From assembly GCF_000325705.1 (NCBI RefSeq), contig NC_019904.1, positions 3,412,001 to 3,476,000 of the forward strand: DNA of 64,000 nucleotides, given 5' to 3'. The number at the start of each line of letters is the position of its first letter. Positions within the stretch are counted from its first letter, which is position 1. The notes beneath the pieces are model-generated. The model did no database searches, was not told where the DNA came from, and saw nothing but the letters and a program-made list of their open reading frames with translations. Of the stretch, positions 37,172-46,057 are shown one piece after another. The translations under genes were made by a program, and so were the position numbers. Origin of the DNA: Echinicola vietnamensis DSM 17526. GTDB taxonomy: Bacteria > Bacteroidota > Bacteroidia > Cytophagales > Cyclobacteriaceae.

Positions 37172-37612
37172 GTGGAAAAATTGGTGACTGATCAAGTAAC
37201 GATACGCTGTGGTGCGGAAAGCATGGATGTGCATGCGGTTCACCAGTATTTGTCAGAAGTGTCCTATTGGGCCAGGGACATTGATTTTAAAAAAGTCCAG
37301 GATTCCATAGAACATTCCTTCTGTGCAGGAGCGTTTATCGGAAATGAGCAGGTAGGTTTTGTTCGGGCGGTCACCGATTACACCACCTTCGCTTGGGTTT
37401 CGGACGTTTATATCTTGGAGGAATTTTCAGGCAAGGGCATTGGCCAGCAAATGCTCAGGGAGTTTCTTGGGCAAGAATGGTTTGGAGACCTCAGAAGGGT
37501 CATGTTGGCCACCAAGGATGCTCATTCTTTATATGAAAAATTTGATTTTATGCCCTTGGATAAGCCTGAAATGTTTATGCAAGTCTTAAGCGATAAGTTC
37601 ACCCTTTTGTAA
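37172..37612 (+). CDS. GNAT family N-acetyltransferase
   Basis: 146 residues from GTG 37172, two bases after the upstream stop. Core motif FAWVSDVYILEEFSGKGIGQQMLREFLGQEW (acetyl-CoA loop G-K-G-I-G) and C-terminal LATKDAHSLYEKFDFMPLDKPEMFM are those of the common Bacteroidota GNAT group. Substrate unknown. Second gene of the operon with the class-A-like hydrolase. Confidence 0.88.
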   Translation: MEKLVTDQVTIRCGAESMDVHAVHQYLSEVSYWARDIDFKKVQDSIEHSFCAGAFIGNEQVGFVRAVTDYTTFAWVSDVYILEEFSGKGIGQQMLREFLGQEWFGDLRRVMLATKDAHSLYEKFDFMPLDKPEMFMQVLSDKFTLL

Positions 37613-37615
37613 ATA

Positions 37616-37660
37616 AAACCGTCACCGTCCCAAAAGGAATCACAGGGACAATGACGGTTT
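37616..37660. terminator. Intrinsic terminator between convergent genes
   Basis: AAACCGTCA (37616-37624) pairs with TGACGGTTT (37652-37660), with an inner GTCCC / GGGAC pair. T residues on both ends allow use on either strand. Confidence 0.7.
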
Positions 37661-37684
37661 GGTAGGCATGAGTTTTACAAACTA

Positions 37685-38152
37685 TCAGCCATTAGTTGCC
37701 TCCTGAACCTTATAATTTCCCGGAATCAACCCAAAAGACCGTACCAGCCGGTTCCATGAATTGATCTGAATGACTTCTAAGGTGAGCAGTGCCATTTCTC
37801 GTTGGCTAAAGTGTTCCCTTAATTTGTCATGAATGTCATCACTATGTTCTTCAGCAGGCATGTGGGTAAGACGTTCTGCAAATTCAAGTACCGCTTGCTC
37901 TTTTTGAGAATAGTAAGGTGTTTCTCTCCATGCAGCCAATGAGACCAATCTAAGTGGCGTTTCACCTGCATGGGTAGCCTCCTTAAAATGCATGTCCAGA
38001 CAATAAGCACAGCTATTGATCTGGGAAACCCTCATTTTGATCAGGCTTTTAAGGGGATTTCCTACCCCGTTTTGATCGAGGTAGTTTTGAACTTCTTTTA
38101 GGGATTCATAAAGCCCTTGGGGCAGCTCCTGATGTGAAATACGTTCTTTCAT
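37685..38152 (-). CDS. Carboxymuconolactone decarboxylase/AhpD-like protein
   Basis: 155 residues. The redox CxxC motif is CAYCLDMH in the pattern SCAYCLDMHFKEATHAGE, the signature of AhpD-like alkylhydroperoxidases; downstream NSWNRL and FGLIPGNY also fit. Probably a small cytoplasmic peroxidase or redox enzyme. It lies 38 bases downstream of an ECF41 sigma gene, the partner with which this family is normally found, and a matching promoter sits in that junction, so it is very likely the sigma factor's target. Confidence 0.93.
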   Translation of the reverse strand: MKERISHQELPQGLYESLKEVQNYLDQNGVGNPLKSLIKMRVSQINSCAYCLDMHFKEATHAGETPLRLVSLAAWRETPYYSQKEQAVLEFAERLTHMPAEEHSDDIHDKLREHFSQREMALLTLEVIQINSWNRLVRSFGLIPGNYKVQEATNG

Positions 38153-38181
38153 GATAGTGTATTATTTGGTTTTGCCCTAAA

Positions 38182-38207
38182 GACAATCCATCATGATTTT
38201 TGTGACA
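38182..38207 (-). promoter_or_regulatory. Predicted ECF41-dependent promoter of the CMD gene
   Basis: Read on the minus strand: TGTCACA (38207-38201), 15 bases, TGTC (38185-38182). The -35 equals the ECF41 motif TGTCACA I recall from the literature and the -10 differs by one base from CGTC. The -35 lies inside the last codons of the sigma gene. The CMD start is 30 bases downstream of the -10. Confidence 0.65.
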
Positions 38208-39051
38208 GCTGGTGAAGTCTTTTTTGTAAAAAAAGTAGTTTTTCCGGATTACGGATGAAAAATATCCGGGCAATTTTACGGTTTTCAAAAACAAACACCT
38301 GACAGTTGGTCACTTCACCTGCCGGTGTGAGGTAAAGTATAGCAGGGCTGTGGTTAACGGTGGTAGGGAGTAGGTTAATTTCTTGATAGAATTTTCTAAA
38401 TAACCCTTGAAGCATGGCGACCACCCTGTGTGTTCCTTGAACGAGTTTGGTGCCGGCAGGTACTTTTCCGCCGCCATCAGAAGTAAGGGAGATGTCTTCT
38501 AGAAGCAATTCTTCCAGGGCTTTAGCATCGGCGTTTTTTATGGCTTTTAAATACGCCTCAACTCCTTCGCGGTTAGGCTCTATGACCTGGGGGGAAGTAG
38601 TGTTTCGAAGCTTTTTTTTGGCTCTGGAAAGTTGTTGCCTTGACGTTTCTTGGCTGATGTCCAAGGTTTGACTGATCGCTTTATGACTGTAGCCAAATGA
38701 CTCTTTTAGCAGGAAAACTGCTCGTGGGCCAGGTTCCAGTTGTTCGAGTAATAGCATCATGGAATAGGAGAGAATGTGCTCATCTTCCAACCTTTCCGTG
38801 TCCATGTTGGTGATTACAGGTTCTGGGAGCCAATCGTTAGGATAGTGAAGAAGTGATCTGTTGAGCTGTTTTTTACGGTTGATGGCTTGGTTGATGACCA
38901 TGCGAATAAGGTACGCTTTTTCATTTTGGATGGTGTTGGTATCCAAGGTTAAAAACTTTTCAAATACGTCCTGTACCACATCTTCTGCCTCCATGGCAGC
39001 TCCCAGGATGTTGTAAGCATAGGTAAAAAGTAATGGACGGAATCTCTCCAT
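38191..39051 (-). CDS. ECF41 family sigma factor with SnoaL-like C-terminal domain
   Basis: 286 residues from ATG 39051 (MERFRPLLFTYAYNILGAAM), the usual start of region 2; the frame is open further upstream but without family similarity. Region 2 (AEDVVQDVFEKFL), the linker motif WLPEP (74-78), region 4 (FGYSHKAISQTLDISQETSRQQLSRAKKKL) and a SnoaL_2-like C-terminal extension with DGGGK (192-196) and NPEKL (268-272). WLPEP, DGGGK and NPDKL are the three markers of ECF41. In this group the fused C-terminal domain replaces a separate anti-sigma factor. Confidence 0.95.
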   Translation of the reverse strand: MERFRPLLFTYAYNILGAAMEAEDVVQDVFEKFLTLDTNTIQNEKAYLIRMVINQAINRKKQLNRSLLHYPNDWLPEPVITNMDTERLEDEHILSYSMMLLLEQLEPGPRAVFLLKESFGYSHKAISQTLDISQETSRQQLSRAKKKLRNTTSPQVIEPNREGVEAYLKAIKNADAKALEELLLEDISLTSDGGGKVPAGTKLVQGTHRVVAMLQGLFRKFYQEINLLPTTVNHSPAILYLTPAGEVTNCQVFVFENRKIARIFFIRNPEKLLFLQKRLHQLSQKS

Positions 39052-39320
39052 GGGATGGTACGTTGGTTTTACAGCAAACTGAGGTGGATATGAAATCCTC
39101 CAAGCTAAAATGGTCAAGGTTTCCTTACAAATATAAATAATAAGATTTTTTTCCATAAAAAAGGTTTTTTCAATGATGAGACTATGACGATGTTTTTTAA
39201 CTGCCAAGGGTCGTTTAAAGATGAATGGTTGTGGGGACGACATTATTGAAGCCATTTAGTATACATCCTAGATGAAAAAATCATCGCGTAAAAAGTGATA
39301 CATTACGTGAATTTAACTAT

Positions 39321-39336
39321 TATGACAAAAGTCATG
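39321..39336. promoter_or_regulatory. Crp/Fnr-type palindrome upstream of the regulator gene
   Basis: TATGACAAAAGTCATG: half-sites TGAC/GTCA with four central bases. A near-identical copy is at 40307-40322. A -7-like TACTTTTG follows at 39358-39365, which puts the palindrome near -43, a class II activator position, 66 bases before the crp/fnr start. Autoregulation is inferred. Confidence 0.55.
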
Positions 39337-39401
39337 TTTTTGACAATGGAATAGACTTACTTTTGTGGTGTCTTTACCAATACATTAGAATTGTGCCAGT
39401 C

Positions 39402-40112
39402 ATGAAAAATAAGAATACACCGTGTGAGCTTTGTATAAGCCGAAAATTTTCCTTGTTTTCAGATTTATCCGAAGAGCATCTGTGTAGTTTGTCACAAAAT
39501 AAAAATTTGATTACCCACCAAAAGGGACAAGTATTGTTCTATGAAGGAACCAAGCCTTTAGGTATTTTTTGTATTAGTTCAGGGATTGTAAAAGTGTATA
39601 AAACCGCTTCAAATGGAAAGGACCAAATCATTCGTCTTGCCCAAAAAGGAGATTTTTTAGGATATACTTCGCTATTGGGAGAAGATGTATATAGTAATGC
39701 TGCATCGATTGTAGAAGATGCCAATATTTGCTTTATCCCTAAGGAAACCTTTTTAAATATACTCTCAAAGGATAATAATTTTCATCGGCGGTTGACCAAA
39801 TCGATCTGTCAATCACTTGGAATGATGGAGGAAAAGCTCACTGATGCGACACAAAAGACCATTCGTGAACGTTTGGCTTTTACTTTGCTGAAACTAAGTG
39901 ATTCCTATGGTATAGACGGTGGAGCGAGCCAAAAAATCAATATCAACCTGACCAGGGAAGAATTGGCAGGATTGGTGGGGACTGCTACCGAAACGGTCAT
40001 TAGACTTCTTTCAGAATTTAAGAAAGATAAGATGGTGCGTTTTGAAGGTAAAAAAATCATCGTGATGGACCGAAATGCCCTCGCACGACTTTCTGACTTT
40101 TATAAGGTTTAG
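39402..40112 (+). CDS. Crp/Fnr family transcriptional regulator
   Basis: 236 residues from ATG 39402. Cyclic-nucleotide-like beta-roll (about 20-130; GIFCISSGIVKVYKTASNGKDQIIRLAQKGDFLGY) and HTH (LTREELAGLVGTATETVIRLLSEFK) with the ETVxR recognition pattern of FNR. Cysteines at 8, 11 and 110 align with FNR Cys 20, 23 and 122, while the place of FNR Cys 29 is Ser 17. It precedes a cbb3 oxidase cluster, the classic target of FNR/FixK-type oxygen regulators, so control by low oxygen is inferred. Confidence 0.92.
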   Translation: MKNKNTPCELCISRKFSLFSDLSEEHLCSLSQNKNLITHQKGQVLFYEGTKPLGIFCISSGIVKVYKTASNGKDQIIRLAQKGDFLGYTSLLGEDVYSNAASIVEDANICFIPKETFLNILSKDNNFHRRLTKSICQSLGMMEEKLTDATQKTIRERLAFTLLKLSDSYGIDGGASQKININLTREELAGLVGTATETVIRLLSEFKKDKMVRFEGKKIIVMDRNALARLSDFYKV

Positions 40113-40154
40113 TTTTGACATTATAATTTCCCGATTTAATAAATAATAGTGGCT

Positions 40155-40170
40155 GTAGACATGTGTCTAC
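40155..40170. repeat. 16-bp palindrome after the crp/fnr gene
   Basis: GTAGACA-TG-TGTCTAC, perfect 7-bp arms, 43 bases after the stop. No T-run, so more like a protein site or RNA-stabilising hairpin than a terminator. Confidence 0.4.
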
Positions 40171-40306
40171 CGCTTATTGTGAAGTTAGCAGGTGTGATAA
40201 AAAGACTTACTAGTTTTAACCTTTCATTTTTTATAAAAAAACCATTCACTTTTATCATTGTCCGCAGGTGTCAGGTTGGGAATTGAAGGTTGTTTTTATT
40301 GATTTA

Positions 40307-40322
40307 TGTGACAAATGTCATA
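40307..40322. promoter_or_regulatory. Second Crp/Fnr-type palindrome
   Basis: TGTGACAAATGTCATA shares 12 of 16 bases and the full TGACAAA-GTCAT core with the site at 39321. It lies 75 bases before the gene at 40397, at the head of the cbb3 region. Confidence 0.55.
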
Positions 40323-40396
40323 TCATACCGTGAGCTTATATCATCTTTTTCCATTTGACTGGCAGATACCTTTGTTAAGGAATTAATCGGTCAAAT

Positions 40397-41017
40397 ATGA
40401 AAGAGGATGACATGAATACCCGTAAAAATGAAAGCAAATTTTGGCTTACATTAAGCAAGGACGAGTTGCCCATAAATGCTATGGGCCGTTCAGGGGAGAG
40501 ATGTTTGTCCGAAAACCAGTTCCGACCAAAATTACTTGTTGGTGAATTGACGAAAGTTTCGACTTGGCATAAGCAAAAAAAATTAAAACCGACCGAGTGG
40601 AGACCGAGCGCTGATATCCCTGTTGTAATTTGCGGTGCAAAGATCTCACTTGAAAAAGTCTTGTTGCACTATGATGGGAAAGCACAGACGGCTAAAAGCA
40701 TCATACGTTTTGTTTCCATTTTTGAAGAGGAGCTGAAGTATAGTCAGATCACCATTGTTTCGCCTGGTTTTATTCCCAAATCTAAGATTCGTGAAGAGGC
40801 CTCTTTGGTTCGGCTATTGTCCAAAAAATCCCAAGAGACTAGTTTTATCAAGTTTAATTTCACCCAAATCGAACAATTTTGGCAATATGCCCAACAGCAC
40901 AATTTTACTTTCTTGGTTACACCCAAAAAGTATTTGTCAAGTCTCCTTCACCTATTGGGATCTCTTCACCACCCTAAACCAAACAGTTTCTTGAAGTTAA
41001 GTATTTACTTGAGCTAG
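40397..41017 (+). CDS. Uncharacterised protein, possible degenerate universal-stress-like domain
   Basis: 206 residues. The middle and end (VVICGAKISLEKVLLHYDGKAQTAKSIIRFVSIFEEELKYSQITIVSP) resemble the second half of a tandem UspA protein, but the usual ATP motif GxxGS is missing, and the first 60 residues look like the tail of a lost first domain. A Crp/Fnr-type site lies upstream, and Usp proteins commonly belong to low-oxygen regulons next to cbb3 genes. The family call is tentative. Confidence 0.55.
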   Translation: MKEDDMNTRKNESKFWLTLSKDELPINAMGRSGERCLSENQFRPKLLVGELTKVSTWHKQKKLKPTEWRPSADIPVVICGAKISLEKVLLHYDGKAQTAKSIIRFVSIFEEELKYSQITIVSPGFIPKSKIREEASLVRLLSKKSQETSFIKFNFTQIEQFWQYAQQHNFTFLVTPKKYLSSLLHLLGSLHHPKPNSFLKLSIYLS

Positions 41018-41097
41018 TAAAAAAACACCAAATTGAACGCTTTGAATTTACTTTATATTGTTAAATTTATTTAAATTATGGCATAACCGTGATAAAT

Positions 41098-43527
41098 ATG
41101 AGACAAATTGACAATAGGAGTTTTGTGTTGTGTTATCATTGTGGTGAAAAATGCCAAGAGGAATCCTTGGTATTTGATGAAAAAGATTTTTGCTGTCCAG
41201 GCTGTAAGTTGGTATATGAGGTGCTGCAAGAAAATGACCTTTCCAGCTATTATGAATATGGATCCCGTCCCGGAATCCGTCAAGCAGTTCCTCACGCACC
41301 AGGAAATCAATTCGATTATTTGAACGAACCTGAGGTCATTCAGAAACTGGTGGATTTTTCGAATGACAAGGAGTCGCACATTACGTTCCACATTCCCGCC
41401 ATTCACTGTGCCTCTTGTATTTGGTTATTGGAGCACCTGCACCAGCTGTGCAATGGTGTGTTTTATTCCAGGACAGACTTTGTAAAAAAAGAGTGTAAAG
41501 TTAAGTTTTATACCGACCGGACCAGTTTGCGGGAAGTGGTGGAGCTCCTTTCTAAAATTGGATATCCTCCCACCCTTAATTTGTCAAACGTTAATCCAAA
41601 AAAAACTTCTTCTAAAGTCGATAAGCGGCTGATTTATAAATTAGCCGTAGCAGGCTTTTGTTTTGGCAATATGATGTTTTTCAGCTTGCCGGAATATTTC
41701 AGTGAGGTTTCCCTGCTGGAAGAGGAATTTAGGGGTCTTTTCGGTTACCTTAATTTAGCATTGTCACTTCCGATTGTGTTTTATGCAGCCACTGATTATT
41801 ACCGATCGGCATGGTATGCCTTGAAGAATGGTACAGTGAACATGGATGTACCCATTGTCATGGGCATAGCGGCCTTATTTTTTTACAGTCTACATGAGGT
41901 CCTCGGAGGAGGAACAGGCTATTTGGATTCTTTGGGGGGATTGATATTCTTTTTGCTCATTGGAAAATATTACCAGCAGAAAACCTACGATACCCTCTCT
42001 TTTGATCGGGATTACGCGGCTTATTTCCCGTTGGCGGTCACCAGAATGAGGCAAGAAGGGGAAGAGGTGATTTCCATGCCCAAACTCCAGGTGGGAGACA
42101 CTATTAAAGTCAGAAAAGGCGAATTGATCCCTGCCGATAGCCTTTTGATCCAAGGGGATGCCCAGATAGATTATAGTTTTGTGACAGGGGAAGAAGTGCC
42201 GGTTACGGTACCCAAGGGAAGTATTATCTATGCAGGCGGGAGGCAGCAGGCTGGTGCCTTGCTGTTGAATGTCCAGAAGGAACCTTCCCAAGGGTATTTG
42301 ACGGGGCTGTGGAACCACGAAAGTTTCAAGGAATTGCCCAAGGAGGACCTGAGCACTTTGGCCAATAAGATCAGTGGTAAATTCACGGTAGCCGTGCTGG
42401 TGATTGCATTGGTGACGTTCATTTTTTGGAGTTTGAATGATTTGGCGATGGGAGTAAAGGCCTTTTCCAGTGTGCTTATTGTGGCTTGTCCTTGTGCCTT
42501 GGCCCTTTCCACGCCATTTACCCTTGGCAATACCTTGCGGATAATGGGCCATCAAAAATTCTTCCTGAAAAATGGGCAAGTTATCGAGCGTCTGGCAGGA
42601 ATTACGGATTACGTTTTTGATAAAACCGGAACCTTGACCGATCCGACTTTGGCCAATGTCATGTTTATCGGGGAAGCCCTTTCAGAAGACCTGAAGATAG
42701 CCATCAAAAGCATGGTAAGCGAGTCTACACATCCCTTGAGCCACCGCATAAACAGTTGGCTTCCAGTATACGAATCAGTGTTTATTGAAGGCTTTCAGGA
42801 GCAACTTGGACGTGGTTTGGAAGCCTTGTATCAAGGGGATATCATACGACTGGGATCTCCCGAGTGGTTGGGATTAGGCAAGGTAAAAAGCAAAGAAGGG
42901 GAGAACCGGGTGTATTTGGCTGTCAATGGTAAAGTGCTCGGTTATTTTCACATCATGAGCACCTTGAGGGCAGGCGTGGAGGAAACCATCCATGAGCTCA
43001 AAAACAATGGAAATGTTCACGTTTTGTCAGGAGACAGGGCCACGGAAGCGGTGAAGTTAAAAGAGACATTGGGAGCAGACGTGATGCTAAACTTCCATCA
43101 GAGCCCTATGGACAAGCTGAAATACCTTAGACGTCTGGATGCGGAAGGAAAGTCCACTGTGATGATTGGCGATGGATTAAACGATGCGGGAGCTTTGCAG
43201 GCGAGCCATGTGGGGATCGCCGTGACGGATCAGTCTACCTATTTTTCTCCTGCCAGTGATGCCATTATGGATGTGGAGGCCCTTACCAAGCTTCCTGCTT
43301 TTATCGGTTTGGCGAGGAATGGTAAGCAGGTGATCATGGCCAGTTTTGTTATCAGCTTGGTCTATAATGTAGCGGGGATTGGATTGGCTGTACAAGGGCT
43401 TTTAAGTCCAGTAGTTTGTGCGGTGCTGATGCCCTTGAGTAGTATTTCAGTGGTGGTTTTTACCACGGTGATGATGAATTATTTTGCCTATAAAAAAGGA
43501 CTTAAAACCAAGTGGCTATGGAAGTAA
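41098..43527 (+). CDS. ccoI: Copper-translocating P-type ATPase for cbb3 oxidase assembly (CcoI/FixI)
   Basis: 809 residues from ATG 41098 (GTG 41089 also in frame). N-terminal Cys-rich metal-binding domain (CYHCGEKC, CCPGCK), HMA domain with AIHCASCIW, eight membrane segments, the ion-path CPC motif (Cys 464, Cys 466), phosphorylated Asp 508 in DKTGT, and GDGLND. It exports copper from the cytoplasm for insertion into CcoN. Directly followed by ccoS with overlap. Confidence 0.96.
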   Translation: MRQIDNRSFVLCYHCGEKCQEESLVFDEKDFCCPGCKLVYEVLQENDLSSYYEYGSRPGIRQAVPHAPGNQFDYLNEPEVIQKLVDFSNDKESHITFHIPAIHCASCIWLLEHLHQLCNGVFYSRTDFVKKECKVKFYTDRTSLREVVELLSKIGYPPTLNLSNVNPKKTSSKVDKRLIYKLAVAGFCFGNMMFFSLPEYFSEVSLLEEEFRGLFGYLNLALSLPIVFYAATDYYRSAWYALKNGTVNMDVPIVMGIAALFFYSLHEVLGGGTGYLDSLGGLIFFLLIGKYYQQKTYDTLSFDRDYAAYFPLAVTRMRQEGEEVISMPKLQVGDTIKVRKGELIPADSLLIQGDAQIDYSFVTGEEVPVTVPKGSIIYAGGRQQAGALLLNVQKEPSQGYLTGLWNHESFKELPKEDLSTLANKISGKFTVAVLVIALVTFIFWSLNDLAMGVKAFSSVLIVACPCALALSTPFTLGNTLRIMGHQKFFLKNGQVIERLAGITDYVFDKTGTLTDPTLANVMFIGEALSEDLKIAIKSMVSESTHPLSHRINSWLPVYESVFIEGFQEQLGRGLEALYQGDIIRLGSPEWLGLGKVKSKEGENRVYLAVNGKVLGYFHIMSTLRAGVEETIHELKNNGNVHVLSGDRATEAVKLKETLGADVMLNFHQSPMDKLKYLRRLDAEGKSTVMIGDGLNDAGALQASHVGIAVTDQSTYFSPASDAIMDVEALTKLPAFIGLARNGKQVIMASFVISLVYNVAGIGLAVQGLLSPVVCAVLMPLSSISVVVFTTVMMNYFAYKKGLKTKWLWK

Positions 43528-43697
43528 TATTTGTATTGATCGGCATCAGTTTGATATTGGCAGTGACCTTTCTAATCCTGTTTATCAGGGCAATGAAGGG
43601 TGGTCAATATGACGATACCTACACCCCCTCGGTGAGAATACTCTTCGATAATAAAAAGAAGTCAGAGACAAGCAAACCAACAACTAAATCTAAGTAA
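43518..43697 (+). CDS. ccoS: cbb3 oxidase maturation protein CcoS
   Basis: 59 residues from ATG 43518, which overlaps the ccoI stop; one membrane segment (VIFVLIGISLILAVTFLILFI) followed by the family motif GGQYDDTYTPSVRILFD. Needed for cofactor insertion into the cbb3 oxidase in other bacteria. Confidence 0.93.
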   Translation: MEVIFVLIGISLILAVTFLILFIRAMKGGQYDDTYTPSVRILFDNKKKSETSKPTTKSK

Positions 43698-43699
43698 AT

Positions 43700-45853
43700 A
43701 TGTCAGAACCACTACTGGAAAAGTTCAGTTACGATAATAAGATCGTAAAGTACTTTGGAGCAGCCACCATCATTTGGGGCGTAGTCGGGATGCTGGTGGG
43801 GATATTGGCCGCCACCCAGCTATTTCTTCCCGAGGCCAATTTAGGAAACCCATACACTACCTTTGGCAGGATTCGTCCGCTGCATACCAATGCGGTGATT
43901 TTTGCCTTTGTGGGCAACGCGATCTTTGCAGGAGTTTATTATTCCATGCCGCGGCTGCTGAAGGCCAGGATGTGGAGTGACACCCTCAGTTGGATCAATT
44001 TCTGGGGATGGCAATTGATCATTTTGGCAGCCGCGATCACCCTTCCCTTGGGGCTGACCACCTCAAAGGAATATGCAGAGCTGGAGTGGCCCATTGACAT
44101 CGCCATTGCGGTGGTTTGGGTGGCTTTTGGGGCCAATATGATCGGTACCTTGATCAAACGCCGTGAGCGGCACATGTACGTGGCTATTTGGTTTTACCTG
44201 GCCTCTTTTGTGACGGTAGCGGTGCTGCACATCTTTAACTCCCTGGAGTTGCCTGTTTCCCTTTTTAAGAGTTATTCTGCCTATGCAGGTGTCCAAGATG
44301 CTTTGGTCCAATGGTGGTATGGCCATAATGCGGTAGCGTTCTTCCTGACGACTCCCTATTTGGGCTTGATGTACTATTATTTGCCCAAAGCAGCCAACAG
44401 ACCTATTTACTCCTATAAACTGTCGATCATTCACTTTTGGGCACTGATCTTTATTTACATCTGGGCAGGTCCTCACCATTTGCTCTACACGGCCTTGCCA
44501 AACTGGGCCCAAGTCTTGGGCGTAGCGTTTTCCATCATGCTAATTGCTCCTTCTTGGGGTGGAATGGTGAATGGACTGTTGACATTGAGAGGCGCGTGGG
44601 ACAAGGTGCGCGTAGATCCTGTACTGAAGTTTATGGTAGTGGCCGTGACAGCCTACGGTATGGCCACGTTCGAAGGCCCGTTGCTTTCGCTGAAAAGTGT
44701 TAATGCGATTGCCCATTATACCGATTGGATCGTCGCGCACGTCCATATTGGTGGGTTGGGCTGGAATGGATTCCTGACGTTTGGTATGCTTTACTGGCTG
44801 TGCCCGAGAATGTGGAATACTAAACTTTATTCCACAAAACTGGCCAATACACATTTTTGGCTAGGGACGTTGGGGATCATTTTCTATGCCTTGCCGATGT
44901 ACGTGGCAGCCTTGACACAGAGTTTGATGTGGAAAGAATTTAATGAAATGGGTAGGTTGGCCTATCCGAATTTCCTGGAAACCACCTTGCAGATTGTGCC
45001 CATGTACATGTTCAGGGCTTTTGGGGGCGTGCTATATTTGAGCGGTACCCTGATCATGATCTATAACCTCGTGAAGACGACCAAAATGGGCGCCTTCGTG
45101 GCAGAAGAGCCTGATGAAGCACCTGCCTTGACCAAGCCTGTCGCCCAAAAAGGAGAATATTGGCATCATGTATGGGAAAGAAAACCGATCTTCTTTACCA
45201 TCCTCGCGACAGTGGCCATTCTGATTGGCGGTGCCATTGAGATCATACCGACCATTTTGGTCAAATCCAATGTGCCGACCATCTCCAGTGTGACACCTTA
45301 TACGCCGCTGGAGCTGCAAGGAAGGGATATCTACATTAAAAATGGTTGTGTGGGCTGCCACTCCCAAATGATCCGGCCTTTCCGCTCTGAAACTGAACGT
45401 TATGGCGAGTATTCCAAAGCCGGGGAGTTTGTTTACGACCGGCCATTCTTATGGGGGTCCAAAAGAACTGGTCCCGACCTCCATCGTGTGGGAGGGAAGT
45501 ATCCCGATAGCTGGCATTACCACCATATGTTGGATCCCCGGACCATGTCACCAGGGTCGACCATGCCTCCCTATGACTGGATGATTACGACGACGATGGA
45601 TCATGAGGACCTTCCTGCCAAAATCCGTACCCTCCAAAAACTCGGTGTGCCCTATCCCGAGGGATATGCGGATGGCCCTGCCATGGAAGACCTAAATGAG
45701 CAAGCCAATAAGATTACCGCTGGGCTGAAGGATGCGAATATTGAGGTCTTGCCCAATACGGAAATTGTGGCATTGATCGCATACTTACAGCGCTTGGGTA
45801 CGGATATCAAAAAGCTGGATGCCCCCACTAAAACGGCCAATGAGGCGAAATAA
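43700..45853 (+). CDS. ccoNO: cbb3-type cytochrome c oxidase, fused subunits I and II (CcoN-CcoO)
   Basis: 717 residues. The first about 480 form CcoN, the heme-copper subunit with twelve membrane segments (RPLHTNAVIFAFVGNAIF, QWWYGHNAVAFFLTTPYLGLMYY, GPHHLLYTALP, DWIVAHVHIGGLGWNGF with the copper and heme histidines). After a short linker comes CcoO: one membrane anchor (FFTILATVAILIGGAIEIIP) and a monoheme cytochrome c domain with CVGCH (Cys 550, Cys 553, His 554). The N-O fusion is usual in Bacteroidota. Reduces oxygen at low concentration and pumps protons. Confidence 0.97.
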   Translation: MSEPLLEKFSYDNKIVKYFGAATIIWGVVGMLVGILAATQLFLPEANLGNPYTTFGRIRPLHTNAVIFAFVGNAIFAGVYYSMPRLLKARMWSDTLSWINFWGWQLIILAAAITLPLGLTTSKEYAELEWPIDIAIAVVWVAFGANMIGTLIKRRERHMYVAIWFYLASFVTVAVLHIFNSLELPVSLFKSYSAYAGVQDALVQWWYGHNAVAFFLTTPYLGLMYYYLPKAANRPIYSYKLSIIHFWALIFIYIWAGPHHLLYTALPNWAQVLGVAFSIMLIAPSWGGMVNGLLTLRGAWDKVRVDPVLKFMVVAVTAYGMATFEGPLLSLKSVNAIAHYTDWIVAHVHIGGLGWNGFLTFGMLYWLCPRMWNTKLYSTKLANTHFWLGTLGIIFYALPMYVAALTQSLMWKEFNEMGRLAYPNFLETTLQIVPMYMFRAFGGVLYLSGTLIMIYNLVKTTKMGAFVAEEPDEAPALTKPVAQKGEYWHHVWERKPIFFTILATVAILIGGAIEIIPTILVKSNVPTISSVTPYTPLELQGRDIYIKNGCVGCHSQMIRPFRSETERYGEYSKAGEFVYDRPFLWGSKRTGPDLHRVGGKYPDSWHYHHMLDPRTMSPGSTMPPYDWMITTTMDHEDLPAKIRTLQKLGVPYPEGYADGPAMEDLNEQANKITAGLKDANIEVLPNTEIVALIAYLQRLGTDIKKLDAPTKTANEAK

Positions 45854-45865
45854 AACAAGAAAATT

Positions 45866-46057
45866 ATGCAAAAGGAAATATTAACTTCAATCGAAAACGT
45901 GGAAATATACCCAATCATTTCCCTATTGGTCTTTGTGCTGTTCTTTGTTGGGATGGGATGGTGGGTGCTTCGCGTGGATAAGCGATACATTGACCACATG
46001 AAATCACTTCCTGTAGATGATGATCACCAAAAAGAAGAAAGCCATGAAAAAAAATAA
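45866..46057 (+). CDS. ccoQ: cbb3 oxidase small subunit CcoQ
   Basis: 63 residues with one membrane segment (IISLLVFVLFFVGMGWWVLRV) and a charged tail. Size and place between ccoNO and ccoP identify it. The 3' end overlaps the ccoP start. Confidence 0.88.
   Translation: MQKEILTSIENVEIYPIISLLVFVLFFVGMGWWVLRVDKRYIDHMKSLPVDDDHQKEESHEKK

Noticed and set aside
41018..41097. Crp/Fnr site directly before ccoI
   Set aside because: No TGAC-N4-GTCA or TTGAT-N4-ATCAA palindrome is present there; control would have to come from the site at 40307.
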